From MGBC108787 sp964430695 (GTDB taxonomy: Bacteria; Bacillota_I; Bacilli_A; RF39; UBA660): a stretch of DNA of 6,621 nt. Under the pieces are notes generated by a model that searched no databases, was not told where the DNA came from, and worked only from the letters and a program-made list of their open reading frames with translations. Positions 1 to 5,804 of this stretch are shown in pieces (within the stretch, counting starts at the first letter, position 1; every line of letters begins with the position of its first letter). The position numbers and the translations under genes are program-made. The DNA is taken from the NCBI GenBank assembly GCA_964430695.1, contig CAYSFO010000057.1, positions 1 to 6,621 of the forward strand. The letters run 5' to 3'.

Positions 1-1487
1 CTTTGGCTGATAATTCCAAGTAATACACCGAATTTTCTACCCTCTTTGGCAATACGCTCAAAAATGTTGTAAGCAAGCAAATAGGTATCATTAGCATTTT
101 GAATATATCTATGCGCTTATTCTAAGAAAATGTGAAATGGTATTGTTGCTCTTTGTTGTAAATTTTTAGAAAATTCAAAGAATAGACGTGACATGATTTT
201 AACCATTACTTTGGCATAAGTATCATCAATATCTTCTAAATTGATATTAATAATTTGCGCTTTTTTATTGTTTTTAACCACTAAACTACTGACAAATTTA
301 TCAAGGGAAATGTAACCCTCGTTTGAAAAGTATTTTCCAACTTTGGTATTTAAAATGGTATTTAAACGGACTTTTAAAATAATAGCATCATTATATAGAT
401 TGGAATTGTTTTGGAATCCTTCACTAATCATCGTAAATTCTAACGCTTTTGTAAAATCTAGTAACGAATAACTGTACTCTTTTGGTTCTTCCATTTCTTC
501 ATAAGAATCTTCAATGTGTTTTAATATATAATCTGTAATTAATACACTTTCTCCAAAGTAACCATTAGAATCGATTTCAAAGCATTCTGAGAATGTTCTT
601 GTGTATCCTAAACCAGCAATTGTACTATCAAAGTTAAATTCGTTGGTGTGACATACTTCAATAATTTGAAATACTTCATTTTTCTTGCGGGCTGTTGTTT
701 GGTTACTAAATAAAATGGCAAGTAAAGCTTTAGCAATTAAATGGTTTTTATATTTAATCGATTCAGGTGTTTCTTGACTGAAGATTTTTGCAAGACGAAT
801 TGTTCTTTCAATGATTGGTAATTGCGAATGATTGGTTGCTTGTAAAAGAAGTGCAAAATCATCTAAGTTTAACAGATTTACTGGTATTTGTAATAGAAAA
901 TCATCTTCCTCTAATGGATTTGTGGTAATAAATTTATAACTATAATTTGGATTAATTTTGTTAATACTACCAAAAGCATTTTTATATTCTCCATAAGCAT
1001 CAAAGACAAAAATATTGGCATTATAGGATAACATGTGAGGATTTGAAAATAAATTTTGTACAATTCTGGCAACACCACATGATTTACCACTTCCTGTATT
1101 TCCAAATATACCAACATGATTCGATAGTAAAGCGTTTATTTCGGGACAGACTTGAAAGTCTTTATATATGGCGCTTTTTCCTAAGACAAACGTTTTATCG
1201 CTTGGCTTCCCTACCAATTCCATTAATTCATTGCTATTGATGATTCTTACTTGTGAGGATAATAGAGGTTTTCTGATTACACCATTTACGTATCTATCAT
1301 TTACATATTCTCCTAAGAATCTTATTTTTATTTCTTCTTTGTTAAATTCTGTTACTTCTCCAAGAATTCGTTGGTCATTTTCTTCAAAAATAACGTTAAT
1401 ATTCATTAAATCGGCTTTGGCAGCTTCTCCACCTAAATTTTCAATAAAAGCTGTATTTTCACTAATATATTTTATTTTTCCAAACAT
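1..1487 (-). pseudogene. HerA-like (DUF87) ATPase with HAS-barrel, interrupted by one in-frame stop; continues off left edge
   Basis: HerA-type ATPases form hexameric rings that translocate DNA, usually beside nucleases or other effectors. From the chosen start, residues about 1-90 look like a HAS-barrel (MFGKIKYISE, then ILGEVTEFN). Walker A, GNTGSGKS, lies at about 129-136, and the family motif FDAYGEY at about 162-168. The chain reaches IPFHIFLE and meets TAA at 117-119. The same frame then continues without a break to base 1, reading AHRYIQNAND, later AKEGRKFGV and GIISQ, which is the normal continuation of Walker B (LEEAHRY) and the arginine/sensor region. One GAA-to-TAA change at the catalytic glutamate explains everything. 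I start it at the ATG at 1487, because AGAGGTG sits 6 bases upstream; the GTG at 1496 overlaps that Shine-Dalgarno. If translated as is, it gives a 456-aa protein without a working Walker B. A sequencing error remains possible. Family assignment is strong; the partner gene is not visible. Confidence 0.85.
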
Positions 1488-1514
1488 GTCCAACACCTCT
1501 TTATTATCTTGTTA

Positions 1515-1543
1515 AGTATACCATAATCTACGTTGTTTTTCCA
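1515..1543 (-). promoter_or_regulatory. Extended -10 promoter for the HerA-like gene
   Basis: On the minus strand TGGTATACT (1523-1515) is an extended -10 box. TGGAAA (1543-1538) lies 17 bases upstream and matches four of six positions of TTGACA. Transcription would begin near 1508, a short leader before the AGAGGTG ribosome site at 1500-1494. The -35 lies inside the last codons of the upstream membrane-protein gene, so the ATPase gene can be expressed separately from it. Confidence 0.5.
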
Positions 1544-2400
1544 CTGAAAATTTCGTACCAATCCTTTAAATTTTCTGTACCACTGCTTATTATATCTTTA
1601 ATTGTACTCCATGTAATAGAAAAAGCTTTTTTCATTTCTTGAAAATCGGTTGTTGCTGAGTCACAAAGATTTTGGTCATAATTACATATTTTTGTTGTTA
1701 ATGATAAATATTGTTCAATAATTTTTGTTTTCAATCCTGTATAGATTTTATTACTTGTTGTGCTAATTGTTTCTTTATATCCAGGAAGATAATTTTCAAT
1801 TTTGGCATCTATGGCTAATGCTATTTTCATTGCTTTTAACTTAGCAGAACTCGATAAATCATTTAAAGTATACCCTTTAATTTTACCGTTATAGAATAGA
1901 AAATCGACGATTGCTATAAAACGTACTTTTATTTCTTCTTTATAGTTTATGTCATTAAAATAATTTTCTGTGTCATTCATATAGGCGATGACTTCTTCAT
2001 CTGCATTTTTGTTTTCTTTTTTATTATTTGTTACATCAATACCATTACTTGTAATTGTTGTTGGGGTTTCCATATTTCCATCTTCAATTACTTCACCAAC
2101 GTTTGCATTTACATCACTTCCAATGGTATAGTCACTTTCATCTACCCCTTTAATTAGGTATTCATTATTACTTTTATCTTCTACAATGATGTAATTATCT
2201 CCTTTATTGGTTATTGTACCCGTTAAAATGACATTATTTTTGTTGGAGTTTAATAAATTGTTTTCTTTTTTCCAAGTAGAAAATACCCATATTAGAATCC
2301 CAATAAATAAAACAAGTCCTATTAATTTATATATAGTACTAATTCGCATACTTTTAATATTGTTAATTATATTGTCTACATATCTTTTTATTTTTTTCAT
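1528..2400 (-). CDS. Unrecognised single-pass membrane protein, extracytoplasmic C-terminal domain
   Basis: I do not recognise this 290-aa protein. A basic N-terminus (MKKIKRY) leads into one hydrophobic helix at residues 24-41 (YKLIGLVLFIGILIWVF), which reads as a signal anchor with the rest outside. Residues 55-85 alternate in a beta-strand manner (VILTGTITNKG, then YIIVEDKS) and may form a small barrel. Residues 86-135 are polar and low in complexity, probably a linker. Residues 135-290 look helical and carry the only cysteine pair, C239 and C246, which could form a disulfide if exported. The ATG at 2400 is supported by GGTGAT 5-7 bases upstream; the stop is TAG. The gene sits between the tnpB element and the HerA-like ATPase, in the same direction. 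Its stop is about 40 bases before the ATPase start, but the ATPase has its own promoter, so a functional link is only a possibility. Confidence 0.85.
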   Translation of the reverse strand: MKKIKRYVDNIINNIKSMRISTIYKLIGLVLFIGILIWVFSTWKKENNLLNSNKNNVILTGTITNKGDNYIIVEDKSNNEYLIKGVDESDYTIGSDVNANVGEVIEDGNMETPTTITSNGIDVTNNKKENKNADEEVIAYMNDTENYFNDINYKEEIKVRFIAIVDFLFYNGKIKGYTLNDLSSSAKLKAMKIALAIDAKIENYLPGYKETISTTSNKIYTGLKTKIIEQYLSLTTKICNYDQNLCDSATTDFQEMKKAFSITWSTIKDIISSGTENLKDWYEIFSGKTT

Positions 2401-2416
2401 ATTTCATCACCACTAT

Positions 2417-2422
2417 AGTATA
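2417..2422 (-). promoter_or_regulatory. Possible -10 box for the membrane-protein gene
   Basis: TATACT on the minus strand lies 17 bases before the start codon, immediately beyond the right end of the tnpB element. No convincing -35 lies at 16-18 bases; TTGTGA is 22 bases upstream, too far for a standard promoter. Supported mainly by position. Confidence 0.3.
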
Positions 2423-2431
2423 AGAACAAAA

Positions 2432-2458
2432 GATAAAATAAGTTTCACAAATTTTATC
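2432..2458 (-). terminator. Perfect 8-bp dyad followed by a T-rich run, just outside the tnpB element
   Basis: On the minus strand GATAAAAT (2458-2451) is repeated inverted as ATTTTATC (2439-2432) across an 11-base loop, followed by TTTTGTTCTT. The stem is A+T-rich but has the shape of an intrinsic terminator for RNA coming from tnpB. It would end an omega-RNA about 25-30 bases past the element. It could instead be an operator for the downstream membrane-protein gene, whose -10 box lies 10 bases further on. Confidence 0.4.
2450..2458. repeat. 9-bp direct repeat, copy at the right side of the tnpB element
   Basis: AATTTTATC (plus strand) occurs here directly next to the presumed right end of the element and again at 3831-3839 on the other side. 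IS200/IS605 insertions normally make no target duplication, and a 9-base A+T-rich match can arise by chance, so this is a low-confidence landmark. Confidence 0.25.
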
Positions 2459-2594
2459 CCTCTTGGTTGTTGCCTCCCAAGTTTCCTGCTTCGTAGACAA
2501 AGTATTCTTTCTTCTCCACAGGCTTATATTCCGATGGTCGCCACCGTACTTACTTTTCTTTCTTTTTTATTTTAACACATTTATTTTATTTTTT
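2459..2594 (-). ncRNA. Putative omega-RNA (reRNA) scaffold downstream of tnpB
   Basis: TnpB nucleases use an RNA read from the end of their own gene into the flank. Here, after the tnpB stop and a purine-rich run, the minus strand becomes much more G+C-rich than its surroundings and is full of pairing potential. A 6-bp hairpin CGGTGG-CGA-CCATCG lies at 2546-2532. AAGCCTGTGG (about 2525-2516) and GAAGCAGGAA (about 2491-2482) can pair through CCTG/CAGG as a pseudoknot. A terminal hairpin CTTGG/CCAAG occupies 2481-2462. No reading frame explains this composition. AAGCCTGTGGA and GAAGCAGGAA look to me like motifs common downstream of Firmicute tnpB genes, from memory. The exact 5' end, probably inside the tnpB coding region, and the 3' end are not fixed by the sequence. 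Confidence 0.6.
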
Positions 2595-3722
2595 CTATCT
2601 TTGATAGTGTAACTTTAATCCTTCATACATGATATTTATACTCGCATTGATATCTCTATCATTCCTATTTCCACAACTCTTACATTCCCAGTTTCTTATA
2701 CTTAAATCTTTTGTTATTTCTGTTTTTTCTCCACAATGGCTACATATTTGACTACTTGGATAATATGGATCTACTTGATAATAGTATTTTCCTTTTATCT
2801 TTGTCTTCCATTTTAGTAACTCACAGATTTTATGGAAACTGGCATCTAATATAGACTTGGCTAAATTGTGATTTTTACTCATATTTCTTACTTGTAGTTT
2901 TTCACTGACAATGATGTCATTTTCTTCTACTAGTTTATTCACTATGGTGATGATATTGTGTTTACGAGCATTTCTTATCTTTTTATGTAATCTGGCTAAT
3001 CTTTCTTTTGCCTTCCCATAATTCTTACTTCCTTTTATTTGTCTTGCTAGTTTTCTTTGCAATCGTTTTAGTCTCTTTTCCTTTTTGTTTATTTCTTTTG
3101 GATTTATATATATCTCTCCATTAGATGTAATTACTAAATCCTTAATTCCTAAATCGATTCCTACTATACTTCTTGGCTTTACTTTTGCTGCTTTTATTTC
3201 TGATTCTTCTACTACGACACTTACATAATACTTTCCTGTTGTTTCTTTACTTATGGTAGCATTAATTATTTTTCCATTTATACACTCTAAGTTTCTATAT
3301 CCTCTTATTTTTATAAACCCTAATTTAGGGAGTTTTATTTCTTTCTTTTTTAAGTCTATTTCTATATTACTATACTCTTTTTCCTTATAACTACTTCTTA
3401 TACAATTGGTTCGATAACTTTGTTTATTGTATCTACTTTTAAATATTGGATAATTACTTCTTTTCGCAAAAAAGTTTTTACAAGCATCTTCTAAATTAAA
3501 GATAGCACATCTTAAACTACAGCTATTTACTTCCTTTAGCCATGGATATTCTTTATTTAGTTCTGGTAATTCTTTTATCATATCATAGGCTTTTTTATAT
3601 CCTTCTTTTTTACATTTATCTAAAAAATAATTATATATATATCGATAACAACCAAATGTTTTAGATATTAATATTTCTTGGTCTTTTGTTGGATACATTC
3701 TAAATTTATAGGCTTTATACAT
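2595..3722 (-). CDS. tnpB: TnpB, RNA-guided RuvC-like endonuclease of IS200/IS605 elements
   Basis: TnpB is the compact ancestor of Cas12: guided by omega-RNA, it cuts DNA next to a short motif and helps the element persist at its site. The N-terminus MYKAYKFRMYPT is the usual family start. Numbering from there, the RuvC acidic residues are D190 (GIDLGIKD), E274 (IIVSEKLQV) and D357 (DRDINAS). They are all present and spaced much as in well-studied members. The zinc ribbon CSHCG...CKSCG (C327, C330, C347, C350) is complete. An arginine/lysine-rich helix at about 210-255 fits nucleic-acid binding. I choose the ATG at 3722 (375 aa) because AGGGGG lies 8 bases upstream; the in-frame ATG at 3755 adds 11 residues and has no ribosome site. 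The stop is TAG. The gene looks intact and probably active. Confidence 0.95.
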   Translation of the reverse strand: MYKAYKFRMYPTKDQEILISKTFGCYRYIYNYFLDKCKKEGYKKAYDMIKELPELNKEYPWLKEVNSCSLRCAIFNLEDACKNFFAKRSNYPIFKSRYNKQSYRTNCIRSSYKEKEYSNIEIDLKKKEIKLPKLGFIKIRGYRNLECINGKIINATISKETTGKYYVSVVVEESEIKAAKVKPRSIVGIDLGIKDLVITSNGEIYINPKEINKKEKRLKRLQRKLARQIKGSKNYGKAKERLARLHKKIRNARKHNIITIVNKLVEENDIIVSEKLQVRNMSKNHNLAKSILDASFHKICELLKWKTKIKGKYYYQVDPYYPSSQICSHCGEKTEITKDLSIRNWECKSCGNRNDRDINASINIMYEGLKLHYQR

Positions 3723-3797
3723 GTGGAATTCCCCCTGAATTCTTGTTATACTCATTGTATCTAAACAAATATATATTTAACAAGGGGTAAATTCCAC
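3723..3797 (-). promoter_or_regulatory. Leader inverted repeat that can sequester the tnpB ribosome binding site
   Basis: On the minus strand GTGGAATT (3797-3790) is perfectly complementary to AATTCCAC (3730-3723), which directly abuts the tnpB ATG. Just inside, CCCC (3787-3784) faces GGGGG (3735-3731), the Shine-Dalgarno itself. Alternatively CTTGTTA (3784-3778) pairs with TAACAAG (3748-3742). A transcript entering from upstream would fold the ribosome site into a stem. The same sequence may also be the left-end subterminal structure recognised by TnpA. Confidence 0.65.
3754..3783 (-). promoter_or_regulatory. Candidate tnpB promoter inside the loop of the leader inverted repeat
   Basis: TTGTTA (3783-3778) and TACAAT (3759-3754) are separated by 18 bases, matching four of six and five of six consensus positions. 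Transcription would start near 3747, after the upstream arm of the inverted repeat. RNA from this promoter would therefore keep the AGGGGG site free, unlike read-through RNA. Such boxes arise by chance in A+T-rich DNA, so confidence is moderate. Confidence 0.4.
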
Positions 3798-3830
3798 TTT
3801 TTGAACTTTACTAGAAGGCAAAAAAATAAG

Positions 3831-3839
3831 AATTTTATC
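3831..3839. repeat. 9-bp direct repeat, copy at the left side of the tnpB element
   Basis: Second copy of AATTTTATC (plus strand), about 34 bases beyond the leader inverted repeat. If the two copies are meaningful, the element would extend from 2459 to 3830. Confidence 0.25.
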
Positions 3840-3899
3840 TTACATTTATGTTCTTTCTATTTTTAAAGGTATGACTTTCCTATTATACAAGAAATAAAG

Positions 3900-3920
3900 A
3901 AAAGATAAACTGTATCTTTT
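3900..3920 (-). terminator. Hairpin terminator after the 241-aa gene
   Basis: A perfect 8-bp stem AAAAGATA/TATCTTTT encloses a 5-base loop. It lies about 30 bases after the TAA of the upstream gene and is followed by the T-rich CTTTATTTCTT on the minus strand. The stem is weak because it is A+T-rich, but its position fits transcription termination. Confidence 0.5.
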
Positions 3921-3950
3921 AATTTATTTTTAATGTTACCATCTAAATTA

Positions 3951-4676
3951 TTATTCAGACGCGTGTTGTTTTTCACATATATATTTTCTTTTTTTTAAAT
4001 AGCCATAAAGTACAGGACAAATCTTTTTTATATTCATCTTTGTGTTGTTTGTGGCATAGTTTAATATATCAATCATATTATAAGAATCATTTATAGAACA
4101 TAATTTTAATTTTGAGGAAGCAATCCCATGATTCGAAAATGTATGCATATTCCATTTATCCATTTTTATGGAATCCAAATCTGAATACAATGGGGAATAG
4201 CCCCCTTTTATTAAATATTCTTTGGGATATTTTTTGGCTTTAATTTGATCAAAATCATTAAAGTCGAAATCTATTTGTTCTTTAATATCTAAGTTTAATA
4301 ATTGATACCTTTTTAAGAATCTATCAAAATATTTATAGGCTAAGAATTTATGTATTTTATTAAATTCCGTATATTTAAAATAAGCATTTACAAATATTTT
4401 GGGACACCATTTATATCTCATCATTTTCGCCCCTAAATTAAACATGCCTGGAATAAGAGGATATTTTTGACAAACGTTTATCCAACAATCAAATAAGATT
4501 AATAAATTATCAAGACCTTGTACAAAAAATACTTTTTTTGTTGTTTCTAAAGAAATAGCATGATAACCGATTTTAGGAATTAATCCAAGTTTTTCAATAG
4601 ACTCTAAATTATGTTTAGCGGTAAAGTGAAAGTAATTCGAATTTATATCCTTTAAGTTTAGTTCATATGTTTTCAT
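3951..4676 (-). CDS. Unrecognised 241-aa protein; remote ADP-ribosyltransferase-like N-terminus (tentative)
   Basis: I cannot name this protein. It has no signal peptide or membrane helix and should be cytoplasmic. The N-terminus YFHFTAKHNLESIEKLGLIP (15-34) resembles the opening of H-x-T ADP-ribosyltransferase folds (KptA- or DarT-like), where a histidine-threonine pair and a following helix ending in G-L start the NAD pocket. No further catalytic residue can be assigned, so this is only a hint. Other conspicuous segments are KVFFVQGLDNLLILFDCWIN (48-67), KGGYSPLYSDL (157-167) and MDKWNMHTFSNHGI (172-185), the last rich in histidine, asparagine and tryptophan. The ATG at 4676 has GAGGAGA a few bases upstream. 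With its own promoter and terminator beside a mobile element, it looks like a single-gene accessory unit. Confidence 0.8.
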   Translation of the reverse strand: MKTYELNLKDINSNYFHFTAKHNLESIEKLGLIPKIGYHAISLETTKKVFFVQGLDNLLILFDCWINVCQKYPLIPGMFNLGAKMMRYKWCPKIFVNAYFKYTEFNKIHKFLAYKYFDRFLKRYQLLNLDIKEQIDFDFNDFDQIKAKKYPKEYLIKGGYSPLYSDLDSIKMDKWNMHTFSNHGIASSKLKLCSINDSYNMIDILNYATNNTKMNIKKICPVLYGYLKKRKYICEKQHASE

Positions 4677-4702
4677 ACTATCTCCTCAAAATATCTATTA
4701 AA

Positions 4703-4731
4703 ATTATAGCAGATATTCTACTCTTATACAA
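4703..4731 (-). promoter_or_regulatory. Extended -10 promoter for the 241-aa gene
   Basis: TGCTATAAT (4711-4703) is a perfect extended -10 box on the minus strand. TTGTAT (4731-4726) lies 17 bases upstream as a weak -35, which is acceptable with an extended -10. The leader is about 20 bases and contains the GAGGAGA ribosome site. The upstream hairpin at 4736-4763 separates this unit from the preceding operon. Confidence 0.6.
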
Positions 4732-4735
4732 AAAT

Positions 4736-4763
4736 AAAAAATATCGTTTTTCAGATATTTTTT
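4736..4763 (-). terminator. Terminator-like hairpin ending the lipoprotein operon
   Basis: AAAAAATATC (4736-4745) and GATATTTTTT (4754-4763) form a perfect 10-bp stem with an 8-base loop, starting 6 bases after the TAA at 4770. On the minus strand it ends in a T run followed by ATTTTTG, the form of an A+T-rich intrinsic terminator. It is symmetrical enough to work in either direction, but there is no plus-strand gene to end. Confidence 0.6.
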
Positions 4764-4769
4764 AAAATC

Positions 4770-5204
4770 TTATTTTGCTTCTTCTTTTTTGTTTTGGAGA
4801 TATTTAGAGGTATCTATTAGTGTTACAAAAAATAGAATAAAGCTACCAATTAAGAAAACAAAATATAGTGTCCCTGCTGAAGTTGCATTTTTTACTCCTT
4901 CCACATTTGCAAACAGTCTATTTTTATATAAGTATGCTTTTGCCTGCCTTCCTTCTAAATAAGAATAAGCATTGTGTGCATTTTCTAAATCATATGTTTT
5001 TCCTTCATAAGAGACTTTTATTTCATAAGATGTATAAGTGGATCCTGTTTTTCTATTTTTTACTTTTTTTGTTTCTGCACTCAAAACAGTTACCTGTACT
5101 TCTTCATATTTAGGGTTACTCTTATTTACCATAAACCATAATCCAATGGTAATACAAACACAAACAATAAATAGAATCCATAATGCTGTTATTTTCTTTT
5201 TCAT
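4770..5204 (-). CDS. Small two-TM membrane protein, DUF3592-like
   Basis: This 144-aa protein has a membrane helix at residues 6-26, an outside segment at 30-108 and a second helix at 111-130, then a short charged tail KYLQNKKEEAK. The middle segment reads as beta strands: VQVTVLSAETKKV, TSYEIKVSYEGKTYDL, then RQAKAYLYKNRLFANVEG. Two helices enclosing a small beta domain with a Y-x-V-x-Y-x-G-x-x-Y pattern resembles the DUF3592 family, whose role is unknown. The likeness is by eye, not by search. The ATG at 5204 follows AAAGGAG at good spacing. Only 17 bases separate it from the stop of the lipoprotein gene upstream, so the two are almost certainly cotranscribed and both act at the cell surface. 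Confidence 0.85.
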   Translation of the reverse strand: MKKKITALWILFIVCVCITIGLWFMVNKSNPKYEEVQVTVLSAETKKVKNRKTGSTYTSYEIKVSYEGKTYDLENAHNAYSYLEGRQAKAYLYKNRLFANVEGVKNATSAGTLYFVFLIGSFILFFVTLIDTSKYLQNKKEEAK

Positions 5205-5221
5205 ACTACTCTCTCCTTTAC

Positions 5222-5770
5222 TTATCTAAGAGAAATGATTGAACAATAACCATCTTCTGTATTTTTAAAAGTGGCACTGAATGTTCTTTCGTGTTTATCT
5301 ACCCAAATGTAACGATTGGAAGTGGATGTCTTTCCTGCTAAAGTACCTTCTACTCCCCCTAGTTTTTCAACCATTTCTTCATAAGTAATTTTTGTTCCTT
5401 TGTTTAATTCCTCTTTTATTTCGTTGAAATTTGAAAAACTAACATCCTCGCTCATAATATCATTTTTATCAATGGTTGCTTGTAAAATAGCACTTGTTGA
5501 GCTATTGTCTAATACAATAGAAGTTTTATCGGATAATTTCCATGTGTATTTGTCAGAATAGTCACTTTTTTCTCCTTCAAAACCTATAATTTCATTAATT
5601 TCTTCTACGGTATTTGTTACCTCAATTTGGGAAATGCATTCTTTTACTTCACAGTTTCCCTTTACTTCTGTTTTTGTTTCTTCTTTTCTTTCTTCTGTTG
5701 TATTATTTGTACATCCAGTTAATAAACTTAATAGGAGTACACCTAAAATCATAAAATTTCTTTTTTTCAT
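5222..5770 (-). CDS. Surface lipoprotein with two tandem BLIP/SmpA-like repeats
   Basis: From the chosen ATG the protein has 182 residues. MKKRNFMILGVLLLSLLTGC is a textbook lipoprotein signal, with lipidated Cys at position 20. An acidic, threonine-rich spacer follows, then two similar domains at about 46-101 and 123-182. Each begins with a helix ending in a glycine turn (EINEIIGFEGE; EMVEKLGGVEGT) and continues into an aromatic strand (KYTWKLSDK; RYIWVDKHE) and a final strand. This is the plan of BLIP/SmpA-type repeats, including short lipoproteins of Firmicutes with unknown ligands. Cysteines 40, 45 and 176 could pair outside the cell. An in-frame GTG at 5782 would add four residues; I prefer the ATG at 5770 because it gives the canonical signal start and has GTGAG 7 bases upstream. 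It is the first gene of a likely operon with the small membrane protein. Confidence 0.85.
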   Translation of the reverse strand: MKKRNFMILGVLLLSLLTGCTNNTTEERKEETKTEVKGNCEVKECISQIEVTNTVEEINEIIGFEGEKSDYSDKYTWKLSDKTSIVLDNSSTSAILQATIDKNDIMSEDVSFSNFNEIKEELNKGTKITYEEMVEKLGGVEGTLAGKTSTSNRYIWVDKHERTFSATFKNTEDGYCSIISLR

Positions 5771-5790
5771 ATTTACACTCACTTTCTTCT

Positions 5791-5796
5791 ATTATA
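5791..5796 (-). promoter_or_regulatory. -10 box for the lipoprotein operon
   Basis: TATAAT on the minus strand lies 8 bases after the gatB stop and about 20 before the lipoprotein start. No good -35 is seen at the standard distance, because the upstream bases are the A-rich end of gatB. The operon may also receive read-through from gatB, since no terminator hairpin separates them. Confidence 0.4.
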
Positions 5797-5804
5797 CTCT
5801 ATTT

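Larger units (their letters stand above)
2459..3797 (-). mobile_element. IS200/IS605-family (IS1341-like) element carrying tnpB only
   Basis: The element consists of a leader inverted repeat (3723-3797), tnpB and a structured tail (2459-2594). No Y1 transposase (TnpA) is present on either side. The next gene upstream is an unrelated 241-aa protein, so mobility would need TnpA from elsewhere. Boundaries are estimates: the right end is placed just past the CCAAG hairpin and the left end at the outer edge of the inverted repeat. The true left end could lie some 10 to 35 bases further right. Confidence 0.7.

Noticed and set aside
117..119. TAA as a reassigned sense codon in the ATPase gene
   Set aside because: TAA is a normal terminator of gatB, the lipoprotein, the small membrane protein and the 241-aa gene in this same window, and no bacterial reassignment of TAA is established.
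1043..1240. Plus-strand open frames opposite the ATPase gene, including one at 1168-1515
   Set aside because: They lie antisense to a well-supported coding region, have no ribosome sites and no recognisable protein content.
2207..2575. Plus-strand open frame across the membrane-protein start and the omega-RNA region
   Set aside because: It overlaps the opposite-strand gene and the structured RNA, and its hydrophobic composition is typical of the complement of lysine-rich A+T-rich genes.
2595..2607. Hairpin CTATC-TTT-GATAG at the tnpB stop as a terminator
   Set aside because: On the minus strand it is followed by A residues rather than T residues, and transcription must continue to make the omega-RNA. 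It may simply be part of that RNA.
3882..3887. TATAAT box on the minus strand between the 241-aa gene and tnpB as a second tnpB promoter
   Set aside because: There is no acceptable -35 at the standard distance, and RNA from it would include both arms of the leader inverted repeat; a chance match is likely in this A+T-rich spacer.
3951..4676. The 241-aa protein as a TnpA (Y1 transposase) partner of tnpB
   Set aside because: It lacks the HUH motif and the catalytic tyrosine context of Y1 transposases, is longer than usual TnpA, and has its own promoter and terminator.
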